64,000 nucleotides of DNA, from NCBI RefSeq assembly GCF_029350975.1, contig NZ_JARKMR010000001.1:1178001-1242000 (forward strand), read 5' to 3'. Made by a program: the position numbers and the translations under genes. Source of the DNA: Maribacter zhoushanensis. GTDB taxonomy: Bacteria > Bacteroidota > Bacteroidia > Flavobacteriales > Flavobacteriaceae. The notes under the pieces are model-generated. The model made no database searches and was not told the origin of the DNA. It saw only the letters and a program-made list of their open reading frames with translations. This document shows, piece by piece, positions 27,955 to 37,976 of this stretch; positions within the stretch are counted from its first letter, which is position 1, and each line of letters begins with the position of its first letter.

Positions 27955-30922
27955 AAAATTTAATAATGTATTGCTATTACTTGTATGCTTTCAAGTAATA
28001 ATAACATCTGCACAAGAGCAAACGGCTACAGACTTTACAATGGTGGCTGAAAATGTAACTACAGGTATTTTAATTGATAAGGCAGATGCAAAAGTAGTTG
28101 GTATAGCAACAGCACTACTTGCAGATGATATTGAAAAAATATCCGGCAAAAAACCGGTGGTTTCTTTTAAAAAGAATAATCAAAATAATACCATTATAGC
28201 AGGTACTATTGGTAATAGTAAATGGATTGATGCTATGATTGCCAATGGTAAAATTAGCGTAGCGGAAATTAAAAATGGTTGGGAACGCTTTCAGATTCAG
28301 ATTGTAGAAAATCCAATGGCAGGCATTGATAAAGCTTTGGTCGTTGTTGGTAGTGATCGTAGAGGAACAGCTTACGGAGTGTTAGAATTGTCTAGAAAAA
28401 TTGGAGTTTCACCGTGGGAGTGGTGGGCAGATGTTACGCCCGCCAAAAAAGATGCAATTTCTATTACCCTTAATAAAATAGTTTCTAAATCTCCTTCGGT
28501 AAAATATAGGGGTGTTTTTTTAAATGATGAAGATTGGGGGCTGCAACGTTGGGCAGCTTTAAATTATGAACCTGAAACGGGGGATATTGGACCTAAAACC
28601 TATGCAAAGGTTTTTGAACTACTGTTACGATTAAGGGCAAATACAATTTGGCCTGCAATGCACTCAAGTACCAAACCTTTTTACTCTTACCCAAAGAATA
28701 AGTTCGTGGCAGATGATTATGCTGTTGTTATTGGCACATCGCATGCAGAGCCTATGTTGAGTAACATAAATACCGAATGGAAACATGATGAAATGGGGGA
28801 GTATAGGTATGATACCAATTCAGAAACTATAAAAAGTCTGTTTACAAAGAGGGTAAAGGAAACTGCAAAACTAGAAGGCATTTACACTACTGGAATGCGT
28901 GGTGAGCATGATTCGCCCATGATTGTTGGTGAAGATGATACCGATGCGCAAGTGAATTTATTAGAGCGTGTAATTACCGATCAACGAGCTATTTTAAAAA
29001 AGGAAACCAAGAAAGACCCAACGACTATTCCACAGGCATTTGTACCTTATAAAGAAGTATTGAATTACTACCAAAGCGGATTAAAATTACCTGAAGATAT
29101 TACTTTGGTTTGGACCGATGATAATTATGGGTATATACGCCAATTGAGCAACCCAAAAGAGCAGGAAAGGTCTGGCGGTGCCGGTGTGTACTACCATACA
29201 TCTTATTGGGGTAGACCGCATGACTATTTATGGTTAAATTCTACAAATCCGGTTTTAATGTGGGAAGAAATGTCTAAAGCTTACGAGTTTAAATCTCGAG
29301 ATATCTGGATCTTGAATTGTGGAGATATTAAACCACATGAGTATAATATAGAGCTGTTTTTAGATATGGCCTGGAATATGGACGATTTTAAACAAAGTAC
29401 AACGGTTAAAGACCATACCCAAAAATGGGCAACCCGTGAATTTGGTAATGAAACGGCATCAAAAATCACCGATGTTTTATTTGAGAACAATCGCCTGGCA
29501 TATATACGAAGACCTGAATTTATGGCTTGGAGTCAAGTTGAGCCGGTTACAAAAGAAGGGGAGACAACGTTGACACAATACCATTATGGTGATGAGGTTA
29601 CCCAGCGTTTAGAAAATTATCAATCATTGGTTGATGATACTGAAAAACTATATGAACAAATACCAGATTATAGGAAAGATGCATTTTATCAGTTGATATA
29701 TTACCCTATAATAGGAGCCTCAAAACTAAATCAAAAATGGCTGTATAGTTTTAAAAATAAATTTTCAGCTAAACAGGGTAGGCAAAGTGCCAATACTTTT
29801 GGGGCATTGTCCGCCAATGCCTTTAAACGAATTGAGAAAGAAACGGCATATTATAACACACAACTTAAAAATGGAAAATGGAATTATATTATGACCATGG
29901 CTCCGCGCTTTCTTCCTGTTTTTTCACAACCTTCAACTTCAAGTATTATTAATAATGAGGTTGCTAGTATTGGTCTGGCTTTAGAAGGTTATCAAATGGA
30001 ATTGAATAATACTATTATCAATAGCTATGCAGATGTATTGCCCGTATTCAATAGCTATACCAATAGCAGCTATTTTATAGATGTCTTTGCAAAGGGTAAG
30101 GGCACAGTTCATTGGGAAGCAAGACCAAAGGTAGATTGGATCAAGTTGTCTGAAAGTAAAGGTAGTTTTGACGAAAAAAACCTAGAAAAAAGAATTTGGG
30201 TAAGTATAGATTGGAGTAAAGTTCCAAAAGGGGAAAACAAAAAAGAAGCTCCACTAGGACACGATTTTCAGTTGATTCCGCCAAGCTTTAAAGTAAACAG
30301 TGCTATAGATTTTATATCCAATGGAAAAACCATGAGTGTTGGCGTTTCTGCATATAATCCTAAATTTAAGACATTAGAAAATTATAAAGGTTTTGTAGAA
30401 GACAAGGGTTATGTTTCTATTAATGCGGAAAACTTTTCTAGAAAACTGGATGGTAAAGAAACAAACTGGCAAATTTTTGATGGTTTAGGGTATACCAATA
30501 AAGTAATTACAGCATTTCCAAGAACCGCAAAACCATTAGTAACTATAAACGAAATATTAAATGAGAGTCCGGTTTTAGAGTATGATTTTTATACTTTTAA
30601 TTTTGGAGAAGTTGATGTTAACCTACAAGTTGTGCCCACACATGCTGCCCACAATGGTATTGGTGTGCGTTGTGCAGTGGCTATTGATGATGCTACACCT
30701 GTTTTAATAGATTTTGAAACAATTGGGCGTAGTGATGAGTGGAAGCAGAGCGTTCTTAATAATGCTGCGGTACATTCTGCAAAACAAATTGTAAACAAGG
30801 CAGGTGAACATACATTAAAAATATGGATGGTAGACCCTGGAGTAATGATAGATCAGGTGTTGATAGATTTAGGAGGATGGAAAAAGAGCTACGCGTTTCC
30901 AAAGGAAACAATGATAAAATAA
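27932..30922 (+). CDS. GH115 family alpha-glucuronidase
   Basis: The 996-aa secreted protein has a signal peptide (VCFQVIITSAQ, to about residue 27), the GH115 N-terminal alpha/beta domain (about 30-170, with GSDRRGTAYGVLELSRKIGVSPWEWWADV), the TIM-barrel domain (YRGVFLNDEDWGLQRWA, TIWPAMH, GTSHAEPM, MRGEHDSPM, WTDDNYGYIRQL), a helical domain (to about 680) and the C-terminal sandwich domain (VSINAENFSRK onwards). GH115 enzymes remove (4-O-methyl)glucuronic acid from non-terminal positions. The frame opens at 27917, but ATG 27932 gives a normal signal peptide, still overlapping the previous gene by 23 bp. Confidence 0.92.
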   Translation: MRELRINKKFNNVLLLLVCFQVIITSAQEQTATDFTMVAENVTTGILIDKADAKVVGIATALLADDIEKISGKKPVVSFKKNNQNNTIIAGTIGNSKWIDAMIANGKISVAEIKNGWERFQIQIVENPMAGIDKALVVVGSDRRGTAYGVLELSRKIGVSPWEWWADVTPAKKDAISITLNKIVSKSPSVKYRGVFLNDEDWGLQRWAALNYEPETGDIGPKTYAKVFELLLRLRANTIWPAMHSSTKPFYSYPKNKFVADDYAVVIGTSHAEPMLSNINTEWKHDEMGEYRYDTNSETIKSLFTKRVKETAKLEGIYTTGMRGEHDSPMIVGEDDTDAQVNLLERVITDQRAILKKETKKDPTTIPQAFVPYKEVLNYYQSGLKLPEDITLVWTDDNYGYIRQLSNPKEQERSGGAGVYYHTSYWGRPHDYLWLNSTNPVLMWEEMSKAYEFKSRDIWILNCGDIKPHEYNIELFLDMAWNMDDFKQSTTVKDHTQKWATREFGNETASKITDVLFENNRLAYIRRPEFMAWSQVEPVTKEGETTLTQYHYGDEVTQRLENYQSLVDDTEKLYEQIPDYRKDAFYQLIYYPIIGASKLNQKWLYSFKNKFSAKQGRQSANTFGALSANAFKRIEKETAYYNTQLKNGKWNYIMTMAPRFLPVFSQPSTSSIINNEVASIGLALEGYQMELNNTIINSYADVLPVFNSYTNSSYFIDVFAKGKGTVHWEARPKVDWIKLSESKGSFDEKNLEKRIWVSIDWSKVPKGENKKEAPLGHDFQLIPPSFKVNSAIDFISNGKTMSVGVSAYNPKFKTLENYKGFVEDKGYVSINAENFSRKLDGKETNWQIFDGLGYTNKVITAFPRTAKPLVTINEILNESPVLEYDFYTFNFGEVDVNLQVVPTHAAHNGIGVRCAVAIDDATPVLIDFETIGRSDEWKQSVLNNAAVHSAKQIVNKAGEHTLKIWMVDPGVMIDQVLIDLGGWKKSYAFPKETMIK

Positions 30923-32751
30923 GCAGGTCGGTTATAAAACTACCAAGAGTTATATGCTTTTTTTTGGTGTTATTTATAAGTCTCTCTTGTAGTAATAAAC
31001 AGGAGACGGAATTTGAAGAAGTAAAAATTGCATTCATTGCAGATGCACATTTTCAAGATATCTATGCCCAGTTTAATGATGCCGATTATAAGGGTATATT
31101 GAATACGGAAACGGGAGATTTTGTAAACATACGTACCATGAATGCCCAGTTAAAGTCTACCCGTATCTTCAATGAAAATTACTTTGCATTTATTGAAGCC
31201 TTAGATGATATTGTAGCTAGGGGGATAAAATATGTTGCGCTTCCAGGAGATTTTAGTGATGATGGTCAACCTGTACACGTTAAAGGATTGCGCAAGATTC
31301 TAAATCAATATTCCAAGAAATACGGACTTTTATTTTTTGCGACAACCGGAAATCACGATCCCGTAAAACCTTTTGAACAAGATGCTGGTAAAACAGACTT
31401 TTTAGGTGTTGGTGGCAAAGAGCAGATTATTACTAGCAATAAAAGAAATGTAAAAAATACATCAGCGGATCAGCTTACACCTATTATAACAGAAGAAATA
31501 AAAAAATGGGGCTATAAGGATATCTTAAATGAAATGTCTGCATTTGGGTTTTACCCTCAGAAAGAATATTTGTATTGGGAGACTCCTTTCTCTAAATACA
31601 CTTATAATGAATACACTTTTGGGAAAGCTGAAAAAGCAGCTGTATTAGGCAATAGAACCTATGCTGTAGATGATTATAACAAACACCCAGATGCTAGTTA
31701 TTTAGTAGAACCAACAGAGGGTATTTGGCTTTTGGCTATAGATGCCAATGTATATGTTCCTAAAGAAAAAATGACATCATCTTCAGAAAATGGTAATGAT
31801 TTTGAAAGTGCCAGTATAGGTTATAATAATGTGATTTTACAAAAACGCCATTTAATAGATTGGGTAAAGAAAGTAGCTGAGAAAGCCAATAAAATGAATA
31901 AGGTGTTGATTGCTTTTAGCCATTATCCTATGGTAGATTTTAATGATGGTGCCGCTACTGAAATGAAACATTTTTTTGGTGAAAAGAAAATGCAGTTACA
32001 TCGGGTGCCAAATGTGGAAGTAGCCGAAACGTTTGCCAATGCAGGTATTCAAATTCATTTTGGTGGTCATATGCATATTAATGATACCGGTGTTTATGAA
32101 AGTGCAAAGGGTAATACATTGTTCAACATACAAACACCTTCACTTGCTGCCTATGCACCGGGTTATAAAGTTTTGTCGATTCGTTCAAAAACAAGGTTTG
32201 AGGTAGAGACAGTGGTGATAGAAAAGGCAAAAGATTTTAATAGTCTGTTTTCTTTGTATGAAGAAGAATATGCTTATTTATTAGAAAATGAAACTCCGGA
32301 TATTTGGAATAAAGACATTTTAACCGCTGAAAATTATAGAGATTTTACGCAGTGGCATTTAAAAGAATTGGTGAGGCTTAGGTTTATACCAGATGATTGG
32401 TCAAGCGAATTTTTGACCGAATTTGTAAATAAAACAGGGAAAGAATTGATACTTGAATATTCGGGTCATTTAGATGAGGAGACTAATAATATAGTACCGG
32501 ATGATTTTAAGGGTTGGACAGGTATTGATTTGATCTATGATTTTTACAGATTACGAAGTGCAGATGAATTGGCTAAAGTAGATATTGGTAACCATAGGCT
32601 GCAGCAATATAAAATAGTATGTAATCTATTGAAAACATCTCATATCAAAGCTATTGGTAATTGGGCGGTCATTTTTGAAAAAGCAATGAACGGTGAGCCT
32701 TCCGATCATTTTGTAATTGATATAATTGAAGGGTCTATTAAAGAACTATAG
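30877..32751 (+). CDS. secreted metallophosphoesterase
   Basis: This 624-aa protein has a lipoprotein signal (FISLSCSNKQ) after a somewhat long basic N-terminus. The calcineurin-like phosphoesterase motifs are all present: IADAHFQD, LPGDFSDDGQP, TTGNHDP, AFSHYPM and FGGHMHIND. These hold two metal ions and hydrolyse phosphomono- or diesters. The start overlaps the GH115 gene by 46 bp; ATG 30877 is the last in-frame ATG before the signal peptide. The context suggests dephosphorylation of the inositol phosphate released by the neighbouring PLC, or removal of other phosphate groups; this is inference. No strong terminator was seen between it and the regulator gene. Confidence 0.88.
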   Translation: MEKELRVSKGNNDKISRSVIKLPRVICFFLVLFISLSCSNKQETEFEEVKIAFIADAHFQDIYAQFNDADYKGILNTETGDFVNIRTMNAQLKSTRIFNENYFAFIEALDDIVARGIKYVALPGDFSDDGQPVHVKGLRKILNQYSKKYGLLFFATTGNHDPVKPFEQDAGKTDFLGVGGKEQIITSNKRNVKNTSADQLTPIITEEIKKWGYKDILNEMSAFGFYPQKEYLYWETPFSKYTYNEYTFGKAEKAAVLGNRTYAVDDYNKHPDASYLVEPTEGIWLLAIDANVYVPKEKMTSSSENGNDFESASIGYNNVILQKRHLIDWVKKVAEKANKMNKVLIAFSHYPMVDFNDGAATEMKHFFGEKKMQLHRVPNVEVAETFANAGIQIHFGGHMHINDTGVYESAKGNTLFNIQTPSLAAYAPGYKVLSIRSKTRFEVETVVIEKAKDFNSLFSLYEEEYAYLLENETPDIWNKDILTAENYRDFTQWHLKELVRLRFIPDDWSSEFLTEFVNKTGKELILEYSGHLDEETNNIVPDDFKGWTGIDLIYDFYRLRSADELAKVDIGNHRLQQYKIVCNLLKTSHIKAIGNWAVIFEKAMNGEPSDHFVIDIIEGSIKEL

Positions 32752-32832
32752 ACATTAAAGATTATTAAAAAACCGTTACCCGAAGCTTTTGTACATTTAT
32801 ATAATACTTAACTCAACTACTCAAAACAACGC

Positions 32833-35800
32833 ATGCGAAATTTTCTAGGCATATTTATCAGCGTATTATTTTTTGTAAAATGTCTGGTTGCCCAAGATAT
32901 TAAGTTTGAACACTATAATGACGATAATGGGTTGTCTCATAATGCCGTCCGCCACATTGTTCAAGATAAGCACGGTTTTTTATGGCTGGGTACTTTTGCC
33001 GGTTTAAATAGATTTGATGGCTATGAGTTTAAATCTTATTTAAGTTCTTCTACTGATAAAACAAAACTGCATAACGACGATATTACAGCTTTAGAACTAG
33101 ATGAGGAATCTAATAATTTATGGATAGGAACTAGAAACGGTTTGTCTCTTTTTAAGACCGACACCTATACTTTTAAAACATTTTTGCCAGATGAGAACAA
33201 TCCTAATAGTTTACCAGAGGGTGAAATACGTTCTGTTTTTGTAGATAAGTTTAAAAGAATTTGGGTAGGTACAAAGAACAGCGGACTTTATATTTTAAAC
33301 CATAATACAGATGTTTTCAATAAGGTTGAAATAAAGAATTTCAATTACATTAAAGAAATTGTTGAAGATAAGAACGATGATATTTGGATTGGTAGCTACG
33401 AATCTGGAGGTGTTGCAAAACTAACGCTTGGTGCAGAAGGGGAAATTGTTCAAAAATACATTTACAACCTATCTATAATAAATTCAGTGGAGAAGAATCC
33501 ATATTTGAATTTTATATATGAAGACGCAAAATCAGATATTTTTATAGGTACAAGAGAAGGTCTGTACAAGCTAAATAAAACGACCAATAAATTTGATAAT
33601 CTAGAAATTAAGGATACTGAAATTAAAGAAGGTCTAGGACCTTATTTTCTTTCTGTAGCACAAGCGCCAGACGGGAAATATTGGGTAGGTACACTTGGTG
33701 GTTTAATTGTTTGTGATCAATTAGAAGATATTGAAGAGGGTGAGTTTAAATGGCATTATTCCGTACTCCCTGATGATACTTCTTTAGTGGACAACTTGGT
33801 ATCAGCTTTGTTTTTTGATGCTTCAGGGGTGCTATGGATAGGTACTGAAGATGGTTTGGATAAGTATGATCCATTTGAAAATCAGTTTAATAGCAATAAG
33901 GATATTTCGCTGCATATTAATAATCAGGTACCTAGAATACGTGGGTTTAGTAAAACTTTTGATAATAAAGTGGTTGTGGCAACTAGGCATAACGGACTAT
34001 TTATTTCTGAAGATGAAGATTTTTTACCACTTTATAATAGTCAAAAAGATGTAGCAAGTATTTATTCTACAGATGGTGTTATATTTTACTGTGGTTTATG
34101 GAACGGAAATCTTTTGGTGTATAACTACAAAAATAACACTGCCAAAGAAATTTCTGTTGGTTTTGAACAATCCCCAATTTTTGCTTTTGAGGCTTTAGAT
34201 GAGAATCAGTTAATATTGGGGTCTTTTGGTGAAGGCGCCATGTTGTTAGATACTAAAACCTTAAAAAAGGTAATCGGTACAGATGTAATCTTGCAAGGGT
34301 ACCAAATCAATGAAATTGTCAAACAAAACGATGCCAATATTTGGTTTGCTACAGAAACAGGTGTTGTTCATTTTTTGAAGGATAAAAATACTTTTGAATA
34401 TTATACATCTATTAGTTCACCAGAACCAGGTTTGTTGCATGATAATGTTAGTGACATCATGTTAGATAATGAAAATCGTTTATGGGCTGCGACCAGAAAA
34501 GGTATTAGTCTTTTTGATTTCAAGGAGAATAAATTTAAACCGTTAGAAGAACCCGTTGAACTTAGGGATAAATGGATAACCGATATGCTCACGTACACAA
34601 ATGGTGATATTTGGTTTAACCTAAATAGCAATAGTGTCGCTAGGCTAAAATCTAACTTAAAAAGTTATAATATTTACGATGTTAAAAGTGGTAATAGATT
34701 AGATGTCTTTAGTTCTAGCGGTTTCTATAATTTTCAAAACTCAAATATATATTTAGGAGGTAAAAATGGTATTATTTATTTTTCACCGCATGCTATCAGT
34801 GAAAATAAGATTGCTAAAAAACCTATGATTACCGAATTTAAGATTCAGAACGAGGTAATAAATCCGGGTACTGAAATTAATGGTCAAATACCTTTAGAAA
34901 AAGACTTAAACGAGACCAAGAACGTAAGCTTAGATTATAAGAATAGAAATTTTTCACTTCAATTTTCTGCACCATCGTACGTTAACGAAAAGCTCAATAG
35001 GTTTGAATATATGTTAGAAGGTTTTGACGAAAACTGGATATCTACTACAAGCAATTCTAGAACGGTACAGTATACAAACTTGTTTCCAGGAGATTATACT
35101 TTTAAAATAAAATCAAGCAACAGTGATGGTTTTTGGAGTGATGTAAATTCATATCAAATTTCAATAACACCTCCTTTTTGGTTAACATATCAAGCTTTAA
35201 TACTCTTTTTGGCATTGTTCATTTTAATCATTTATTTGATAAGAAGAGAAATGAAGAACAGGTTGCGATTAAAGCAAGAACTGGTTACAGAAAAGGTAAA
35301 TAGAGAGCGTGATATAAAATTGAATAATGAGAAACTTCGCTTTTTTACAAATATCTCTCATGAGTTGAGAACACCGTTAACATTGATTTTGGGTCCGGCT
35401 AAACAACTATTGGAAGAAAGTAGTGAGAACAGTAGCGAATACCAAAAGAGTAGGTTTAATCTCATACACCAAAACGCTAGTAGGTTACTTAATTTGGTAA
35501 ATCAGGTTCTTGATTTTAGAAAAGCGCAAACCGGGGAACTAAAACTAAAAGTATCTAAAACAGATATTTTAATGTTTACGATGAACACGTTCGAGTCTTT
35601 TAAAGAGTTCGCTTACAACAAACAAATAGAATTAAATATTAATAGTGAAGTAGAGGATTTGTTTGGTTGGATAGATAGAGACAAGTTTGACAAGATTCTG
35701 TATAACCTTTTATCTAACGCCATAAAGTTTACCAATAAATATGGGCATGTTGATCTGTTTATAAAGCTCAAAGAAACCAATAGTGAAATGTTGGTCATTG

Positions 35801-36867
35801 AAGTGAGTGATGACGGTATAGGTATACCCGTAAAAAGCCAGGAAAAAATATTTACCCGTTTTTATCAAGCTACAAATAGTAAAGAAAATAATACTGGGTC
35901 AGGTATTGGCCTTTCTTTGGTGAAATCTCTTGTAGAATTACATAAAGGAACAATCGTTGTTGAAAGTAAACCTAATGAAGGCAGTACATTTACCGTAGAA
36001 ATTCCTATAACCAGAAATAGCTATTCTAAAAAAGAGGTTTTTGAATTTATTTCAAATAAAGAGGTAGAAGAGCCAGAAACATATGTTCCCGTAAAAAGGA
36101 AAACCACAAATACCGAGATAAAAGATAAGGTACTGGTCATTGAAGATAACATTGAACTAAGAAAATATCTTATTGACTATTTATCTGCTTACTACAAGGT
36201 TTATGAGGCAGAAAACGGTCAAGAAGGATTACAGCTATGTAGAAAGATCAAACCCATGTTGTGCGTAGCAGATGTTATGATGCCGGTTATGGATGGTTTA
36301 GAATTTTGTAATGAATTAAAGAATGACGAATTTATAAGTCATATTCCTGTAATTCTACTAACGGCGCTGTCTGAAAACGAGGACAAGGTGAAAGGGTATG
36401 ATGTTGGTGCAGATTCTTATTTGGTAAAGCCTTTTGATCCGTCGTTATTAAAATCGGTAATCGTAAATACCATTAAAACACGATTAGAACTTAAGGCAAA
36501 GTTTTCTGACGAGGTAGAGAGTGAAGTGGGGCTGCTTACACATTCTCCCATAGACAAAGAATTAATGGAACAAATCACCCAGATTATTGAGGATAATATT
36601 GATGACGTTGATTTAACCACCAACTACCTTTGTCAAGAATTAGGTATGAGTTCCTCAAAATTGTACCGTAAAATTAAAGAACTAACAGATTTGGCACCAA
36701 ACGAATTTATTAGAACCATTAGATTAAAGAAATCTGCACAACTGCTAAAGACTAAAAAGTATAACGTGTCAGAAGTAACAGATTTAATAGGCTTTAATGA
36801 TCCACTTTACTTTAGTAGATGTTTTAAAAAACAGTTTGGCTTTCCACCTAGTAAATTGTTGAAATAG
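32833..36867 (+). CDS. hybrid two-component system regulator (HTCS) of the PUL
   Basis: This 1344-aa one-protein sensor-regulator has a signal peptide (CLVAQ), a two-bladed-propeller periplasmic sensor built of Reg_prop repeats (about 25-700; repeated G-W-x-G-T/D-x-x-G-L units), a Y_Y_Y domain (about 716-772), a transmembrane helix (about 786-806), HisKA with the phospho-acceptor His843 (NISHELRTPL), HATPase (about 935-1060; GSGIGLSLV), a receiver domain with Asp1147 (VADVMMPVMDG) and a C-terminal AraC HTH (about 1240-1344). It senses a breakdown product of the PUL substrate and activates susC. The TGTCCAT-N14-TGTCCAT sites upstream of susC are the likely targets. Confidence 0.95.
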   Translation: MRNFLGIFISVLFFVKCLVAQDIKFEHYNDDNGLSHNAVRHIVQDKHGFLWLGTFAGLNRFDGYEFKSYLSSSTDKTKLHNDDITALELDEESNNLWIGTRNGLSLFKTDTYTFKTFLPDENNPNSLPEGEIRSVFVDKFKRIWVGTKNSGLYILNHNTDVFNKVEIKNFNYIKEIVEDKNDDIWIGSYESGGVAKLTLGAEGEIVQKYIYNLSIINSVEKNPYLNFIYEDAKSDIFIGTREGLYKLNKTTNKFDNLEIKDTEIKEGLGPYFLSVAQAPDGKYWVGTLGGLIVCDQLEDIEEGEFKWHYSVLPDDTSLVDNLVSALFFDASGVLWIGTEDGLDKYDPFENQFNSNKDISLHINNQVPRIRGFSKTFDNKVVVATRHNGLFISEDEDFLPLYNSQKDVASIYSTDGVIFYCGLWNGNLLVYNYKNNTAKEISVGFEQSPIFAFEALDENQLILGSFGEGAMLLDTKTLKKVIGTDVILQGYQINEIVKQNDANIWFATETGVVHFLKDKNTFEYYTSISSPEPGLLHDNVSDIMLDNENRLWAATRKGISLFDFKENKFKPLEEPVELRDKWITDMLTYTNGDIWFNLNSNSVARLKSNLKSYNIYDVKSGNRLDVFSSSGFYNFQNSNIYLGGKNGIIYFSPHAISENKIAKKPMITEFKIQNEVINPGTEINGQIPLEKDLNETKNVSLDYKNRNFSLQFSAPSYVNEKLNRFEYMLEGFDENWISTTSNSRTVQYTNLFPGDYTFKIKSSNSDGFWSDVNSYQISITPPFWLTYQALILFLALFILIIYLIRREMKNRLRLKQELVTEKVNRERDIKLNNEKLRFFTNISHELRTPLTLILGPAKQLLEESSENSSEYQKSRFNLIHQNASRLLNLVNQVLDFRKAQTGELKLKVSKTDILMFTMNTFESFKEFAYNKQIELNINSEVEDLFGWIDRDKFDKILYNLLSNAIKFTNKYGHVDLFIKLKETNSEMLVIEVSDDGIGIPVKSQEKIFTRFYQATNSKENNTGSGIGLSLVKSLVELHKGTIVVESKPNEGSTFTVEIPITRNSYSKKEVFEFISNKEVEEPETYVPVKRKTTNTEIKDKVLVIEDNIELRKYLIDYLSAYYKVYEAENGQEGLQLCRKIKPMLCVADVMMPVMDGLEFCNELKNDEFISHIPVILLTALSENEDKVKGYDVGADSYLVKPFDPSLLKSVIVNTIKTRLELKAKFSDEVESEVGLLTHSPIDKELMEQITQIIEDNIDDVDLTTNYLCQELGMSSSKLYRKIKELTDLAPNEFIRTIRLKKSAQLLKTKKYNVSEVTDLIGFNDPLYFSRCFKKQFGFPPSKLLK

Positions 36868-37009
36868 AATGTTTTAGATGTTAATTATTTTTTTGATTAT
36901 CCATATTTATGACAATATTATCCATCTTGTTTTGGCTTAATTGATATACATTGCATGTAGATATTTTTAGGATATCATATCAACTTACTCAAAAACTAAT
37001 TACAACTTT

Positions 37010-37885
37010 ATGGAAAATGCCTTCAATAAACAGAACAACCCCATGGCTGATATCGACGATTGGGAAGATAACTTATTAGAGAGATACCCTAATCCAGAAG
37101 AAATCACAAAAGAAAAAGAAGAGTTTAGAAATTACGTGGACTCAGAAAGGTTAGATACTGTCAAAGAATTCTATAAAATAAACCATCAATTTCAAACCTA
37201 TGATTTTGTAGTTGAAAAAGAGAAGGAGTTTTTGCAGTTCAATAAAAAAGAAATGTCTATTTGGGAAGCGGTGGATTTCCTAAATACCCTGGTAGACGAT
37301 AGTGATCCAGATATTGACCTTGATCAATTGCAGCATTTATTGCAAACTTCTGAAGCAATAAGAGCAGACGGGCATCCAGATTGGTTTGTACTTACCGGTT
37401 TTATACATGACCTAGGTAAAATACTTTGCCTTTTTGGAGAACCACAATGGGCGGTAGTTGGTGATACCTTCCCTGTTGGTTGTGCCTATTCCGATAAAAT
37501 AGTATATCCAGAATTTTTCAGTGCAAACCCCGATGCTACCAACGAAAAATACAATACAAAATATGGTGTCTATGAACCTAATTGCGGATTGGATAAGGTA
37601 AAAATGAGCTGGGGGCATGATGAGTATCTATATCAGATCATGAAAGATTATTTGCCAGAACCGGCACTGTACATGATTCGTTATCATTCTTTCTACTCAC
37701 AACATAGAGAAAATGATTACGAACATTTAATGACAGCAAAAGATATTGAGATGTTTGAATGGGTAAAGAAATTTAACCCATATGATTTATATTCAAAAGC
37801 GCCTGTTCCACCAGATGCAAAAGAATTACTTCCTTATTATAAAGAATTGGTAGCAAAATATTTACCGGAGAAGTTAAATTTTTAG
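37010..37885 (+). CDS. myo-inositol oxygenase
   Basis: Myo-inositol oxygenase (MIOX) is a di-iron enzyme that cleaves myo-inositol with O2 to D-glucuronate in the cytoplasm. The 291-aa protein matches the family length (about 285 in mammals) and shows the iron-ligand motifs: [18 protein letters not shown] (His and HD pair), [19 protein letters not shown] and the late Asp in NPYDLYSK. The substrate-lid segment [15 protein letters not shown] is conserved. It lies immediately after the PUL regulator and before a sodium symporter. It would join released inositol to the glucuronate pathway served by uxuA. A terminator follows. Confidence 0.95.
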   Translation: MENAFNKQNNPMADIDDWEDNLLERYPNPEEITKEKEEFRNYVDSERLDTVKEFYKINHQFQTYDFVVEKEKEFLQFNKKEMSIWEAVDFLNTLVDDSDPDIDLDQLQHLLQTSEAIRADGHPDWFVLTGFIHDLGKILCLFGEPQWAVVGDTFPVGCAYSDKIVYPEFFSANPDATNEKYNTKYGVYEPNCGLDKVKMSWGHDEYLYQIMKDYLPEPALYMIRYHSFYSQHRENDYEHLMTAKDIEMFEWVKKFNPYDLYSKAPVPPDAKELLPYYKELVAKYLPEKLNF

Positions 37886-37909
37886 TTGTTCTAATTATTT
37901 GAGTTTAGC

Positions 37910-37942
37910 AATGCTCTAGCATATTCTACTAGAGCATTTTTT
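37910..37942 (+). terminator. rho-independent terminator after myo-inositol oxygenase
   Basis: A 10-bp stem AATGCTCTAG / CTAGAGCATT with a 9-nt loop is followed by a run of T. It may separate MIOX from the symporter gene or partly attenuate read-through. Confidence 0.85.
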
Positions 37943-37976
37943 TTACCTAATATTTTCAAAACCAACCAATCTACCT

